DNA of 64,000 bases from Thalassovita taeanensis (GCF_900110775.1 NZ_FOEP01000015.1:36130-100129); one strand, 5' to 3'. Counted from the stretch's first letter, positions 47,937-58,340 are shown. The notes: generated by a model from the sequence alone, not told the origin. Program-made: numbers and translations.

Positions 47937-48110
47937 GTCAAGTCCTCCCCAACGATTTGACGTAGAACCAAGATAGACCATCGCGGTAAACAAAACATAC
48001 AAAAAAATGACACAATATTGCCAAAATATACGAATGAGAAAATTATTTTGTGCGCCCTTAGCCGAAAGGATAGAAAAAACGTCGGCTTTGCTGAAAATTT
48101 GCGCAGGCGT

Positions 48111-48509
48111 TCAGAGCCAATCGCGCAAAACGGGAATCAAAGGCACGTCGGCGGGGGGCATTGGATAGGATCTGAGGTCGCGCGCGTGGACCCATTTCAG
48201 GGTCTGACCCTCTTGCGCGACGGGAATGCCCTGCCATTTGCGGCAGGCGAACAGCGGCATCAACAGGTGAAAATCGGGATAGCTGTGCGACGCGAAGGTG
48301 AGCGGGGCAAGGCAGCTGGACCAGGTATCAATGGCCAATTCCTCTTGCAATTCGCGGATCAGGGCCTGCTCGGGTGTTTCGCCGGGTTCAACCTTGCCGC
48401 CGGGAAATTCCCACAGGCCCGCCATGGATTTGCCTTCGGGGCGTTGGGCCAGAAGGATGCGCCCATCTGCGTCAATCAGGGCGACGGCCGAGACGAGGAC
48501 GGTTTTCAT
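48111..48509 (-). CDS. mutT: 8-oxo-dGTP diphosphatase MutT
   Basis: This 132-residue Nudix protein removes 8-oxo-dGTP from the nucleotide pool. It has VSAVALIDADGRILLAQRPEGK and a complete Nudix box GGKVEPGETPEQALIRELQEELAI, with the LWEFPGG motif typical of MutT. It is preceded by argJ with a 22-base gap. Together with mutS in this window it limits mutation by different routes. Confidence 0.92.
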   Translation of the reverse strand: MKTVLVSAVALIDADGRILLAQRPEGKSMAGLWEFPGGKVEPGETPEQALIRELQEELAIDTWSSCLAPLTFASHSYPDFHLLMPLFACRKWQGIPVAQEGQTLKWVHARDLRSYPMPPADVPLIPVLRDWL

Positions 48510-48531
48510 GGGCGCACCTTCCGGTTGTAGG

Positions 48532-49758
48532 TCACGAACGGTAATCGGCGTTGATGTCGATATAGCCGTGGGTCAGATCGCAGGTCCAGACCGTGGATTT
48601 TCCGCTGCCAAGACCAAGGTCAACGCTGATGTTCAGGTGTTGGCCTTTCATATGCGCGGCGGCTTGGGCTTCGTCGTATCCGGGCGAGACCCAGCCGTTT
48701 TCGGCGACCAGAACATCGCCGAAGCGGATCGACAGAAGGTCACGATCAGCGGCGGCGCCGGATTTGCCGATGGCCATGACGATACGGCCCCAGTTGGGGT
48801 CCTCGCCGGCGATGGCGGTCTTGACCAGCGGCGAATTGGCGATGGCCATGGCGTGGGTTTTGGCGTCAGCATCGGTGGCGGCGCCGGTGATGGCGATCTC
48901 GACGAACTTGGTGGCGCCTTCGCCGTCACGAATGACCTGATGCGCGAGGTCGAGCATAACGCCGTGCAAGGCGTCGGCGAAGGCGGCGTTGCCATCAACC
49001 GAGACGCCGGACGCGCCGGTGGCGGCCAGCAGCAGGGTGTCGGAGGTCGAGGTATCGCTGTCAACGGTGATGCAGTTGAAGGTCACATCGGTCAGACCTG
49101 AGAGAAGGGTTTGAAGTGTGGCGCGGTCGGCCTGTGCGTCGGTGAAGATATAGACCAGCATCGTGGCCATATCCGGTGCGATCATGCCGGAGCCCTTGGC
49201 GATGCCCGCGATTTTGATGGTTTTGCCGTCAATCTGGACCTCGGCGCAGGCGCCTTTGGGGAAGGTGTCGGTTGTCATGATGGCGTTGGCGGCCTGTTCG
49301 ATCCCGTCGGGGGACAGGTTGTCGGCCAGCTCTGCCAGTTTGGCGGTAATGCGATCGTGTGGCAGCGGTTCACCGATGACGCCGGTAGAGGACGAGAACA
49401 CGCGCGCTTCGTCAATTCCGAGAGTCGTGGCGACGGCGGATGTGACGGCGCGGGTCGAGACCACGCCGTTTTTGCCGGTGAAGGCGTTGGAATTGCCCGA
49501 ATTCACGATGATCGCGGCCGCGCCATCAGACGCGCCGCCGATCTTGGCCTGACAGTCCAGCACCGGGGCCGAGCGGGTGGCCGAGCGGGTGAAGGTGCCC
49601 ACGACCGTTGTGCCGGGCGCAAGGCGCGCCAGCATCACATCGGTGCGGCCCTGATAGCGCACGCCGGCCTGCGCCGCGGCAAAGGTCACGCCGTCGATCA
49701 CCGGCAGCGCAGGGAAGGCCGCAGGCGCGAGCGGCGACCGCTTGGTGATTTTGCCCAT
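48532..49758 (-). CDS. argJ: bifunctional ornithine acetyltransferase / N-acetylglutamate synthase
   Basis: ArgJ recycles the acetyl group in arginine synthesis and can also make N-acetylglutamate. The 408-residue precursor self-cleaves before Thr199 in the conserved KGSGMIAPDMATML site to form two subunits. NSGNSNAFTG, TDTFPKG and the C-terminal TCDLTHGYIDINADYR are present. It follows ppiC by 2 bases and precedes mutT. Confidence 0.97.
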   Translation of the reverse strand: MGKITKRSPLAPAAFPALPVIDGVTFAAAQAGVRYQGRTDVMLARLAPGTTVVGTFTRSATRSAPVLDCQAKIGGASDGAAAIIVNSGNSNAFTGKNGVVSTRAVTSAVATTLGIDEARVFSSSTGVIGEPLPHDRITAKLAELADNLSPDGIEQAANAIMTTDTFPKGACAEVQIDGKTIKIAGIAKGSGMIAPDMATMLVYIFTDAQADRATLQTLLSGLTDVTFNCITVDSDTSTSDTLLLAATGASGVSVDGNAAFADALHGVMLDLAHQVIRDGEGATKFVEIAITGAATDADAKTHAMAIANSPLVKTAIAGEDPNWGRIVMAIGKSGAAADRDLLSIRFGDVLVAENGWVSPGYDEAQAAAHMKGQHLNISVDLGLGSGKSTVWTCDLTHGYIDINADYRS

Positions 49759-49760
49759 TC

Positions 49761-50612
49761 TCAGTTCTCCAGAACGGCGTCGTTGCGCAGAATTGCGGGA
49801 TCAAGCGCGGTGCCTGCGGATTTGTCGACGGCGGCGGCGGCGGTCAGCTCGGCGATGTGGGTTTCGATGGCCTTGCGTTGCAGTTCGGATTCAAGCTCGG
49901 CGCGGACCTCGTCCAGCGCGGGGGCGTCGCTGAGGCGGGTGTCGTTCAGTTTGATCACGTGCCAGCCGAACTGGGTTTTGATCGGATCGGAGATCTGACT
50001 TTTTTCCATGCCGACAACGGCATCTTCGAAGGGTTTGACCATCATGCCGGGGCCAAACCAGCCCAGTTCGCCGCCATTCGGGCCGGAGGGGCCGGTGGAG
50101 TGGGTCTTGGCCATCTCGGCGAAATCCGCACCTGCGCGCAGATCTTCGGCCAGCTTGATGGCCTCTTCCTCGGTTTCGACCAGGATGTGCGAGGCGTTGT
50201 ATTCGGTGGCCGGGTCAGCAGAGGAGAACTGCGCGTCATATGCTGCTTGCAGGGCCTCGTCGCTGACGGAGGTGGTGGCGATGCCGTCCAGCACTTCGCC
50301 GGCCAGAAGGGCGCGACGCTCGTTATCAAGTGCGACGCGCACGCGTGCGGGCTCGGGCGTGGTCAGCGACTGCTGCAGGAGGGTCTGTTGCACGAGCTGA
50401 TCCAGAATACCGCTGAACAGGATCTCGTCGGGCAGCGCCTGATATTGCTCGGGTAGCTGTTGGCGCATCTGGACCATATGCCCCAAGGTGATTGTCGTAC
50501 CGTTGACTGTGGCGACGACCGTGTCGATACCGGGTGTCTCTTCGGCGACCAGGGGCAGGGCCATGCACAGTGAAAGCACTGCACCTGACAGATATGTGAG
50601 ACGTTTTGACAT
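49761..50612 (-). CDS. exported parvulin-type peptidyl-prolyl isomerase
   Basis: This 283-residue protein has a signal peptide (about 1-22, ending PLVA), an N-terminal SurA-like helical region, a parvulin domain (about 140-235: ASHILVETEEEA, GPNGGELGWFGPGMMVKPFE, TQFGWHVIKL) and a helical tail. It should assist periplasmic protein folding. The ATG at 50612 has AAAGGA upstream. It diverges from secA, linking export with periplasmic folding. Confidence 0.92.
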   Translation of the reverse strand: MSKRLTYLSGAVLSLCMALPLVAEETPGIDTVVATVNGTTITLGHMVQMRQQLPEQYQALPDEILFSGILDQLVQQTLLQQSLTTPEPARVRVALDNERRALLAGEVLDGIATTSVSDEALQAAYDAQFSSADPATEYNASHILVETEEEAIKLAEDLRAGADFAEMAKTHSTGPSGPNGGELGWFGPGMMVKPFEDAVVGMEKSQISDPIKTQFGWHVIKLNDTRLSDAPALDEVRAELESELQRKAIETHIAELTAAAAVDKSAGTALDPAILRNDAVLEN

Positions 50613-50789
50613 GAGTTTGGTCCTTTGATGGCGCGCCTTGGGCCCGCGACGTTGACACTGCACCAGCCGCCGCTTACATCGCTTTGAGGCATTTTGGCTG
50701 CTGGTTTTCGCACTCGTTTTATTCTGTGTGGTTACGGGCGGCAAGCAGATGCCGCGCACGATGATGTCAACGACCGGATCGGATAGAAC

Positions 50790-53477
50790 ATGCTGGGTTT
50801 CGGAACTCTTGCCAAAAAGGTCTTTGGCACGGCCAATGACCGAAAGATCAAGGCGACGCGCCCGCTTGTGGAGCAGATCAACGCGCTGGAACCCGAGTTT
50901 GAGAAGCTGACCGACGAGGGGCTGAAGGAAAAAACAGCCGAGCTGTCGCAGCGCGCGATCGGCGGCGAAAGCCTTGATGCGCTGCTGCCCGAAGCCTTTG
51001 CCAACTGTCGCGAGGCGGCCAAGCGGGCGCTGGGGCTGCGGGCATTTGACACGCAGCTGATGGGCGGGATTTTCCTGCATCAGGGCAATATCTCCGAGAT
51101 GAAGACCGGCGAGGGCAAGACGTTGGTGGCGACGTTCCCGGCCTATCTGAATGCGCTGACGCATGAGGGTGTGCACATCGTCACGGTCAACGATTATCTG
51201 GCCAGGCGTGACGCCGAGTGGATGAGCAAGGTTTATGGCGCTTTGGGGCTGAGCACCGGGGTGGTGTATCCGCAGCAGCCCGAGAACGAGAAGAAGGCGG
51301 CCTATGCCGCCGATATCACCTATGCGACCAATAACGAGCTTGGGTTCGATTATTTGCGCGACAACATGAAATCCGAACTGTCCGAGATGAACCAGCGTTC
51401 GCATCACTATGCGATTGTCGACGAGGTGGACAGCATCCTGATCGACGAGGCACGCACGCCGCTGATCATTTCCGGTCCGGCGCAGGACCGGTCGGATATG
51501 TATCTGGCGATCGACAAGCTGATCCCAGAGCTGACGGAAGAGCATTTCACGCTGGACGAAAAGACCCGCAATGTGACGTTTTCCGAAGAGGGCAACGAGT
51601 TCTTGGAACAGTTGCTGGTGACACGCGGTTTGCTGCCCGAGGGGCAGAACCTGTATGATCCCGAAAGCACCACGCTGGTGCACCATATCAACCAGGGTCT
51701 GCGGGCGCATAAGCTGTTTACCAAGGACAAGGATTACATCGTGCGCGATGGCGATGTGGTTCTGATCGACGAATTCACTGGCCGGATGATGGCCGGGCGG
51801 CGGTTGTCGGACGGTTTGCATCAGGCGATCGAGGCCAAGGAAGGCTGCAATATCCAGCCGGAAAACGTGACGCTGGCGCAGGTGACGTTCCAGAACTATT
51901 TCCGGCTGTACAATAAACTGTCGGGCATGACCGGCACCGCGCTGACCGAGGCCGAGGAATTTGCCGAGATTTACGGGCTGGGCGTGATCGAAGTGCCGAC
52001 CAACCGTCCGATTGCGCGGGTGGATGATGACGATGCGGTGTACCGCACCGGGCGCGAGAAGTTCGAAGCCGTGGTTAAGACGATTGAAGAAGCGCATGCC
52101 AAGGGGCAGCCGGTTCTGGTGGGGACGACCTCGATCGAAAAGTCGGAATTCCTCAGCCAGCTGCTGACCGCCGCAGGGATTGAGCACAACGTTCTGAACG
52201 CACGCCAGCATGAAAAAGAGGCGCAGATCGTAGCCGATGCCGGCAAGTTCGGCGCGGTGACGATTGCCACCAACATGGCCGGGCGCGGCACCGACATTCA
52301 GCTGGGCGGCAACGTCGAGTTGAAGGTGCTGGAGGCGATGGCCGCCGATCCTGACGTGCACCCTGATGAGGTGCGCGCCAAGATCGAAGCGGAACATGCC
52401 GATGAGAAGGCCAAGGTGCTGGAAGCGGGCGGCTTGTTCGTTCTGGCCACCGAGCGCCACGAAAGCCGCCGGATCGACAACCAGCTGCGCGGTCGGTCGG
52501 GCCGCCAGGGTGATCCGGGCCGGTCGTCGTTCTTCCTGTCGCTGGAAGATGACCTGATGCGGATTTTCGGGTCGGAGCGGTTGGAGAAGGTGCTGGCGAC
52601 GCTTGGCATGAAGGAAGGCGAAGCGATCATTCACCCTTGGGTGAACAAGTCGTTGGAGCGCGCGCAAGGCAAGGTCGAGGGGCGCAACTTTGACATCCGC
52701 AAGCAGCTGCTGAAATTCGATGACGTGATGAACGAGCAGCGCAAGGTGGTGTTCACCCAGCGTCGCGAAATCATGGAAGCAGCCGATTTGTCAGAAATCG
52801 CGCAGGACATGCGGCATCAGGTGATCGACGATCTGGTCGACACCTTTATTCCGCCCAAGACCTATGCCGATCAGTGGAATGCTGAGGGGCTGTATGCCGC
52901 TTGCATCGAAAAGCTGGGCATTGATGTGCCGGTGATCGAGTGGGCAGCCGAAGAGGGCGTGGATGACACGGTGATCACGGAGCGGCTTGAGAATGCAGCC
53001 GATCAGATGATGGCCAGCAAAGCAGCGGCGTTCGGTCCCGACACCATGCGGATGATCGAAAAACATATCCTGCTGCAAACGATCGACACCAAGTGGCGTG
53101 AGCATCTGCTGACGCTTGAGCATCTGCGGTCGGTTGTCGGGTTCCGCGGGTATGCGCAGCGTGATCCGCTGAACGAATACAAGGCCGAGGCATTCCAGTT
53201 GTTCGAATCGATGCTGGACAGCTTGCGCGAGGATGTGACCCAGAATTTGGCACATATCCGCCCGCAGAGCGAAGAAGAGCAGCGCGCAGCGGTTGAGCAG
53301 ATGATGGCACAGCAAGCCGCGATGCAGCCCCCCGCCGCAGAGAAAAGCGCAGCGGCACCGGCGGCCGAAGGGTTCGACGAAAATGATCCCACGACTTGGG
53401 GAAACCCGGCGCGGAACGAGCCTTGCCCCTGTGGATCGGGCAAAAAGTTCAAGCACTGCCACGGAAAGTTGGCCTGA
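50790..53477 (+). CDS. secA: preprotein translocase ATPase SecA
   Basis: SecA drives Sec-dependent export through SecYEG. The 895-residue protein has the DEAD motor with Walker A KTGEGKT (about 104-110), the [16 protein letters not shown] motif, the preprotein-crosslinking domain, the [10 protein letters not shown] motif, and a C-terminal zinc-binding SEC-C motif [15 protein letters not shown] that binds SecB. The order and length match the single-SecA proteobacterial type. A 177-base gap separates it from ppiC. Confidence 0.98.
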   Translation: MLGFGTLAKKVFGTANDRKIKATRPLVEQINALEPEFEKLTDEGLKEKTAELSQRAIGGESLDALLPEAFANCREAAKRALGLRAFDTQLMGGIFLHQGNISEMKTGEGKTLVATFPAYLNALTHEGVHIVTVNDYLARRDAEWMSKVYGALGLSTGVVYPQQPENEKKAAYAADITYATNNELGFDYLRDNMKSELSEMNQRSHHYAIVDEVDSILIDEARTPLIISGPAQDRSDMYLAIDKLIPELTEEHFTLDEKTRNVTFSEEGNEFLEQLLVTRGLLPEGQNLYDPESTTLVHHINQGLRAHKLFTKDKDYIVRDGDVVLIDEFTGRMMAGRRLSDGLHQAIEAKEGCNIQPENVTLAQVTFQNYFRLYNKLSGMTGTALTEAEEFAEIYGLGVIEVPTNRPIARVDDDDAVYRTGREKFEAVVKTIEEAHAKGQPVLVGTTSIEKSEFLSQLLTAAGIEHNVLNARQHEKEAQIVADAGKFGAVTIATNMAGRGTDIQLGGNVELKVLEAMAADPDVHPDEVRAKIEAEHADEKAKVLEAGGLFVLATERHESRRIDNQLRGRSGRQGDPGRSSFFLSLEDDLMRIFGSERLEKVLATLGMKEGEAIIHPWVNKSLERAQGKVEGRNFDIRKQLLKFDDVMNEQRKVVFTQRREIMEAADLSEIAQDMRHQVIDDLVDTFIPPKTYADQWNAEGLYAACIEKLGIDVPVIEWAAEEGVDDTVITERLENAADQMMASKAAAFGPDTMRMIEKHILLQTIDTKWREHLLTLEHLRSVVGFRGYAQRDPLNEYKAEAFQLFESMLDSLREDVTQNLAHIRPQSEEEQRAAVEQMMAQQAAMQPPAAEKSAAAPAAEGFDENDPTTWGNPARNEPCPCGSGKKFKHCHGKLA

Positions 53478-53542
53478 CAAACTGCTCGCGCGTTGCCAGA
53501 ATGGTTCCGCGTGAGCGCCACATAGCTGCCCTTTTCGAATGA

Positions 53543-53557
53543 TTAACGTCTTGTTAG
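53543..53557 (+). promoter_or_regulatory. CtrA-like site upstream of the membrane-anchored unknown
   Basis: TTAAC, 5 bases, GTTAG differs by one base from the CtrA palindrome TTAAC-N5-GTTAA and lies 25 bases upstream of the gene at 53582. Confidence 0.4.
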
Positions 53558-53581
53558 GCGGTTTTGCGTTCGGAGGCAGTT

Positions 53582-54583
53582 ATGTCACTTTCTAATCGGT
53601 TCTTTTTGACCTGCGGCTCGGTTTCGATGGCGATAGCCATTGGTTATGTCATGCAGTCTTCGGTCGAGCCGGATCCCCGGACGATCGCGGCGGTGCCGAT
53701 GACACCGGCCCCCATCGCAACGCCGGATGTGGCCTCGCCCATGCAGCTGACCGAGGTCGCGCATACCTCGGCCTTGCCGGTGCCGCCAGAAGAAGCGCGG
53801 GCCGCGCTGGATCTTCCTTCGATGCCGGTACGCACTGTCGCGGCAAGCGCCCCAACGATGCAGCCTTTGGCGCAGGATCAAAGCCAGCCGGAATTCGGAG
53901 CTGTCTGCGAGCCTGAAATGACCGCCAGACCATCGGTGGCAGGAATGGTGCGCCTTGATATAGCGGCTGATTGTTTGGCGAACGCACGCGTGACGATCCA
54001 TCACAACAGCATGATGTTTTCGACCGTCACGGGGGTCGATGGCACACGGACGCTGACCGTGCCGGCGCTGTCCGAGCAGGCGGTTTTCATCGCCGATTTC
54101 GGAAACGGCATGGGTGCCGTGGCACATACCGAGGTGGCGTCGCTTGCCTATTACGACCGAGTCGTTGTGCAATGGGCTGGTGACAGCGGGTTGCACCTGC
54201 ACGCGATGGAATACGGTGCGCAATACGGTGAAAAAGGCCATATCTGGTTCGAGCATACGGGATCGGCAGAAGAGGCCGCACACGGCGCGGGTGGATTCCT
54301 GACCCGGCTTGGCGATCCCGAGCTTGAGGGCGGATTGCGCGCCGAGGTCTATACCTTTCCGTCGGGCACTGCGGCGCGCGCGGGCGATGTCGATCTGCAG
54401 GTCGAGGCCGAGGTCAACACGCAAAACTGCGGCCGCGATGTTTCGGCACAGGCGATGCAGCTGAACGACGACGGAACGATGCAAGTTCAGGACGTTGAGC
54501 TGTCGATGCCGGATTGCGATGCGGTTGGTGACTTTCTGGTGTTGAAAAACCTGCTGCAAGACCTGAAGATCGCCAGCAACTAA
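53582..54583 (+). CDS. membrane-anchored periplasmic protein of unknown function
   Basis: This 333-residue protein has one N-terminal hydrophobic segment (about 6-24) and then a Pro/Ala-rich linker to about residue 100. A periplasmic domain with predicted beta-strands and four Cys (VCEP, ADCL, QNCG, PDCD) follows, possibly disulfide-bonded. I do not recognise a family. ATG 53582 has GGAGG upstream. It lies between secA and the PstS-like/OmpA gene, so an envelope role is likely but unproven. It is sometimes labelled translocase, probably because of neighbouring secA. Confidence 0.75.
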   Translation: MSLSNRFFLTCGSVSMAIAIGYVMQSSVEPDPRTIAAVPMTPAPIATPDVASPMQLTEVAHTSALPVPPEEARAALDLPSMPVRTVAASAPTMQPLAQDQSQPEFGAVCEPEMTARPSVAGMVRLDIAADCLANARVTIHHNSMMFSTVTGVDGTRTLTVPALSEQAVFIADFGNGMGAVAHTEVASLAYYDRVVVQWAGDSGLHLHAMEYGAQYGEKGHIWFEHTGSAEEAAHGAGGFLTRLGDPELEGGLRAEVYTFPSGTAARAGDVDLQVEAEVNTQNCGRDVSAQAMQLNDDGTMQVQDVELSMPDCDAVGDFLVLKNLLQDLKIASN

Positions 54584-54609
54584 TTCGTGTCGATCCGGGG
54601 TATTGATTT

Positions 54610-56169
54610 ATGGCTACGGTGCGTGCGGCGGTTTTCGCCGCACTCTTTCTTTTAGGGTTTTCAGTTCCAGTTTGGGCCCAGGATGTGACGCTGATCTCGC
54701 AAGACGAGACGGTCGAGATCTCGGGCACGTTGCTTGGGTTCGATGGCGAGTATTACCGGCTTGATACGATCTATGGCGAGTTGACCGTGGATGGGTCGGG
54801 CGTGAAATGTGAAGGCCCCGGTTGCCCCAGTCTTGAGGACTATGTGGCCGAGCTTTCGATCTCGGGCGCGGCCTCGATGGGGGAGGTGCTGTTGCCGGCG
54901 CTGATCGAGGTTTTTGCCCAGAAATCCGGCCACGCGCTGACCCGTGAGGTCAAGGACGACAGCCATTCGGAATTCATCCTGACCGACCGCGTGACGCAAA
55001 AGGTGACCGCGCGGTTTCACATTCGAAAAAGCAATACAGACGAAGGGTTTGCCGACCTGTTGGCGAATGAGGCTGATCTGGTGATGTCGTTACGGGAGGT
55101 GCGCGAAAACGAGGCGTGGCTGGCGCGCGAGGCCGGGTTGGGCAATCTGCGGGCTGCTGGTCGCAGCAGGGTTTTGGCGCTGGATGCGCTGGTGCCGATC
55201 CTGTCGCCGGGCAATCCGTTGGACCGGATCAGCACGCCTGACCTGGCGCAGGTGTTTTCCGGTGACATCAGCAACTGGGCGCAACTGGGCGGGCCGGACG
55301 CGCCGATCACGGTGCATGTGCGCGACAGCAAGGCGGGCTTGGGTCAGGCGGTCGAGGACCGACTGTTGGGGCCGGTGGGCAAGGCGATAACTGCGGATTC
55401 GGTGCGGCATCTCAGCGATCAGGCATTGGCTGATGCCGTGGTGGCGGACCCGTTTGGCATTGGCTTGGCCAGTGTGACAGAGATCGGCAATGCCAAGCCG
55501 GTGGCATTGAGCGGGCGTTGCGGGTTTGCGCTGGGAGCGGAACGCAAGACGATCAAGACCGAGGATTATCCGCTGACTGCGCCGATGTTTCTGTATTTGC
55601 CTGCCCGGCGGTTGCCCAAAGTCGCGCGGGAGTTTCTGAGTTTTACGCGCTCGGAATCGGCGCAACTTGTGATCCGGCGGGCGGGGTTCACGGATCAGGG
55701 GGTGGAAGAGATTTCCATTAATGATCAAGGTGATCGGTTTGCCAATGCCATCGCGCGGTCTGGTGACGAAATTGGTCTGGCCGAATTGCAGCGGATGGTG
55801 CAGGTGCTGGGCGAGATGCGGCGGCTGACCACGACGTTTCGGTTCGAGACCGGGTCGGCGCGGCTGGATGCGCAATCGCGGTCGAACGTGGCGCAACTGG
55901 CGCAGGCGCTGGAATCGGGGGCCTATGACACGCGGCGGTTGCTGTTTGTGGGGTTCAGCGACGGCGAGGGGCCTGCGAGCGCCAATCAGGCGATTGCGCT
56001 GCGCCGGGCCGAGGCGGTGCGCGAAGCAGTCACGAAGGCGGCGGAGACGGCGAATTTCGAGCGGCTGGACATGCAGGTCGATGCCTTTGGCGAGGCGATG
56101 CCCATGGCCTGCGACGACAGCGCCTGGGGGCGGCAGGTGAACCGGCGGGTCGAGGTGTGGCTGCGCTAG
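54610..56169 (+). CDS. exported PstS-like binding protein fused to an OmpA domain
   Basis: This 519-residue protein has a signal peptide (about 1-23), a short domain of about 60 residues (TLISQDETVEISGTLLGF), a PstS/SBP-like domain (about 80-350, with the substrate-binding ISGAASMGEVL start), and a C-terminal OmpA peptidoglycan-binding domain (about 400-519, FETGSARLDAQSRSNVAQLA, ending NRRVEVWLR). The combination suggests a periplasmic ligand binder tethered to the cell wall. The ligand is unknown. It lies 26 bases after the membrane-anchored unknown. Confidence 0.85.
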   Translation: MATVRAAVFAALFLLGFSVPVWAQDVTLISQDETVEISGTLLGFDGEYYRLDTIYGELTVDGSGVKCEGPGCPSLEDYVAELSISGAASMGEVLLPALIEVFAQKSGHALTREVKDDSHSEFILTDRVTQKVTARFHIRKSNTDEGFADLLANEADLVMSLREVRENEAWLAREAGLGNLRAAGRSRVLALDALVPILSPGNPLDRISTPDLAQVFSGDISNWAQLGGPDAPITVHVRDSKAGLGQAVEDRLLGPVGKAITADSVRHLSDQALADAVVADPFGIGLASVTEIGNAKPVALSGRCGFALGAERKTIKTEDYPLTAPMFLYLPARRLPKVAREFLSFTRSESAQLVIRRAGFTDQGVEEISINDQGDRFANAIARSGDEIGLAELQRMVQVLGEMRRLTTTFRFETGSARLDAQSRSNVAQLAQALESGAYDTRRLLFVGFSDGEGPASANQAIALRRAEAVREAVTKAAETANFERLDMQVDAFGEAMPMACDDSAWGRQVNRRVEVWLR

Positions 56170-56930
56170 ATCAGACCCTCGGCGCGGAAGCTGAGTTCGC
56201 GCGACTTGCCGACGATCAGGTGATCGTGCAGCGTGATATCAAGCGCCTGACAGGCGGCAACGATCTGATTTGTCATGGAAATATCTGACGTGGACGGGGT
56301 GGGATCGCCAGAGGGGTGATTGTGCACCAACAGCAAGGCAGAGGCGTTGAGTTCGAGGGCACGCTTGGCAACCTCGCGCGGGTAGACGGGGACGTGATCA
56401 ACGGTGCCGCGCGCCTGTTCTTCGTCAGCGATCAGCACGTTCTTGCGATCAAGAAACAGCACGCGGAACTGTTCGGTGTCGCGGTGGGCCATGGTGGTGT
56501 GGCAGTAATCCAGGATTGCATCCCAACTGGAAATCACATGGCGCTGAAGAACCCGCGCGCGGGCAAGGCGATGCGCGGCGGCTTCGACGATCTTCAGCTC
56601 GGTGATGACAGCATCACCGACGCCTTTGACATCGCGCAGACGGGCGGGCGCGGCAGAGAGGACGCGATTGAAATCACCAAAGGTATCAAGCAGTTGCCGG
56701 GCAAGGGGTTTGACATCCTGACGCGGAATAGCGCGGAAAAGCACCAGTTCCAGCATCTCGTAATCCGGCAGGGCCGCCGCGCCGCCGGACAGGAACCGAT
56801 CCCGCAGGCGCTTGCGGTGATCAGCCATGTAAGACGGCACCCGACCCGCAGGACGCGGCGCAGGCACGACGACCTCGTCGCTGTCAAACAGCGGCATGGG
56901 CGATTCGGTGAAGGCGCGCGGCGGGCTCAT
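56166..56930 (-). CDS. radC: RadC-family JAB/MPN metalloprotein
   Basis: This 254-residue protein has an N-terminal helix-hairpin-helix-like region (ARLRDVKGVGDAVI) and a C-terminal JAB1/MPN domain with the metal-binding HNHPSGDPTPSTSD motif (His203, His205, Asp216). The old DNA-repair assignment of RadC is doubtful and its substrate is unknown. It is convergent with the OmpA-fusion gene, overlapping its stop by 4 bases. The intergenic repeat and GTTAAC sites lie upstream. Confidence 0.9.
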   Translation of the reverse strand: MSPPRAFTESPMPLFDSDEVVVPAPRPAGRVPSYMADHRKRLRDRFLSGGAAALPDYEMLELVLFRAIPRQDVKPLARQLLDTFGDFNRVLSAAPARLRDVKGVGDAVITELKIVEAAAHRLARARVLQRHVISSWDAILDYCHTTMAHRDTEQFRVLFLDRKNVLIADEEQARGTVDHVPVYPREVAKRALELNASALLLVHNHPSGDPTPSTSDISMTNQIVAACQALDITLHDHLIVGKSRELSFRAEGLI

Positions 56931-56962
56931 GCCGGGATGCTGCGCCCGGAGGGTGAATTATT

Positions 56963-57085
56963 GGTTAACGCAGCCGAGGTTAACGCTGCGAAAAGCGCGG
57001 GTTTGGCGGTGTGATCGCTGTGCACCCCCTGTGCACCGGGCGTGCACCGCCTGTACGCGTGGCATCGGCGGCAAAAAGGGTTAAC
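56963..57085. repeat. GTTAAC repeats and GTGCACC element upstream of radC, copy 2
   Basis: GGTTAACG occurs at 56963-56970 and 56978-56985 (15-base period), and GGGTTAAC at 57078-57084. Three GTGCACC-type units lie at 57019-57048. The segment 57018-57085 resembles 41950-42010 upstream of rimP. Confidence 0.5.
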
Positions 57086-57103
57086 ACAGGCGGATCGACA
57101 CAA

Positions 57104-57135
57104 AAAAACGGCGCCCACTTAGGGACGCCGTTTTT
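57104..57135 (-). terminator. terminator of dnaJ
   Basis: A 10-bp stem (AAAAACGGCG with CGCCGTTTTT) plus a CCC/GGG inner stem with one bulged base lies downstream of the minus-strand dnaJ stop. A T-tract follows on that strand. Confidence 0.75.
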
Positions 57136-57161
57136 GATTTTGGATGTTACGGAGGGCTTGC

Positions 57162-58313
57162 TTAGCCCTTCATCGAATCCCAGAAGCTTTTGACCGAGGA
57201 GAAGAAGGTCTTGCTCTCGGGGTTGTTGTCTTCTGACAGGTCTTCGAACTCTCGCAGCAGCTCTTTTTGCTTCGAGGTCAGGTTGACCGGGGTTTCGACG
57301 GCCAGTTCGATGAACATATCGCCATGCGATCCACCACGCAGAGCGGGCATGCCCTTGCTGCGCAGGCGCATCTGCCGACCCGATTGTGACCCGGCGGGAA
57401 TTTTCACCCGGCTGCGGCCACCGTCGATGGTGGGCACTTCGATGTCACCGCCAAGCGCGGCCGTGGCCATTGCCACCGGCACACGGCAGAACAGGTTATT
57501 GTCTTCACGCTCGAACAGCTCGTGTTTGCGCACCTCGATGAAGATATAGAGGTCGCCCGAGGGGCCGCCGCGCATGCCAGCCTCGCCTTCGCCGGCAAGG
57601 CGAATGCGGGTGCCGGTTTCGACACCGGCGGGGATGTTGACGCTGAGCGCGCGATCTTTTTGCGTACGCCCCTGACCACCGCAGGATTTGCAGGGGTTCT
57701 TGATGATCTGACCCAGACCCGAACAGGTCGGGCAGGTACGTTCGACGGTAAAGAAACCCTGCTGCGCGCGCACCTTGCCCATGCCAGAGCAGGTGGGGCA
57801 GGTGGTGGGTTCGACGCCGCCTTCGGCGCCAGAGCCGTCGCAGGATTCGCATTTGACCGCAGTCGGGACGTTGATGGTTTTTTGCAGGCCCGAGTAGGCG
57901 TCTTCGAGGGTGATACGCAGGTTATAGCGCAGGTCAGCCCCGCGCGATGCGCGCCCACGGCCACCACCGCGCCCGCCCATCATGTCGCCGAACAGGTCGT
58001 CGAACACGTCGGAAAACGCGCTGGAGAAGTCGCCCTGATTGCCGCCGCCATAGCTGCCACCGGGACGCCCGCCGCCGCCCATTCCACCGTCAAAGGCGGC
58101 GTGGCCATAGCGGTCATAGGCGGCTTTCTTCTCGGGGTCTTTGAGCACTTCGTAGGCTTCGTTCGCATCTTTGAACTGAGCTTCGGCGTCGGGATTGTCC
58201 GCGTTGCGGTCCGGGTGAAGCTCTTTGGCCTTGGTGCGGTATGCCTTTTTCAACTCGTCGGCGGACGCGTTTTTGGCCACGCCGAGTACGTCGTAATAGT
58301 CACGTTTTGCCAT
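57162..58313 (-). CDS. dnaJ: chaperone DnaJ
   Basis: DnaJ delivers unfolded protein to DnaK and stimulates its ATPase. The 383-residue protein has the J domain with HPD at residues 33-35, a Gly/Phe-rich linker, four CxxCxGxG zinc repeats ([32 protein letters not shown]), and the C-terminal peptide-binding region. It lies 72 bases after dnaK in the same orientation. Confidence 0.98.
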   Translation of the reverse strand: MAKRDYYDVLGVAKNASADELKKAYRTKAKELHPDRNADNPDAEAQFKDANEAYEVLKDPEKKAAYDRYGHAAFDGGMGGGGRPGGSYGGGNQGDFSSAFSDVFDDLFGDMMGGRGGGRGRASRGADLRYNLRITLEDAYSGLQKTINVPTAVKCESCDGSGAEGGVEPTTCPTCSGMGKVRAQQGFFTVERTCPTCSGLGQIIKNPCKSCGGQGRTQKDRALSVNIPAGVETGTRIRLAGEGEAGMRGGPSGDLYIFIEVRKHELFEREDNNLFCRVPVAMATAALGGDIEVPTIDGGRSRVKIPAGSQSGRQMRLRSKGMPALRGGSHGDMFIELAVETPVNLTSKQKELLREFEDLSEDNNPESKTFFSSVKSFWDSMKG

Positions 58314-58340
58314 TGGGGATCCCCCTATTGGGAACGGTAA

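Noticed and set aside
50613..52667. Minus-strand extension of the ppiC frame into secA
   Set aside because: The added N-terminal sequence is antisense to secA. The real start at 50612 has a signal peptide and Shine-Dalgarno.
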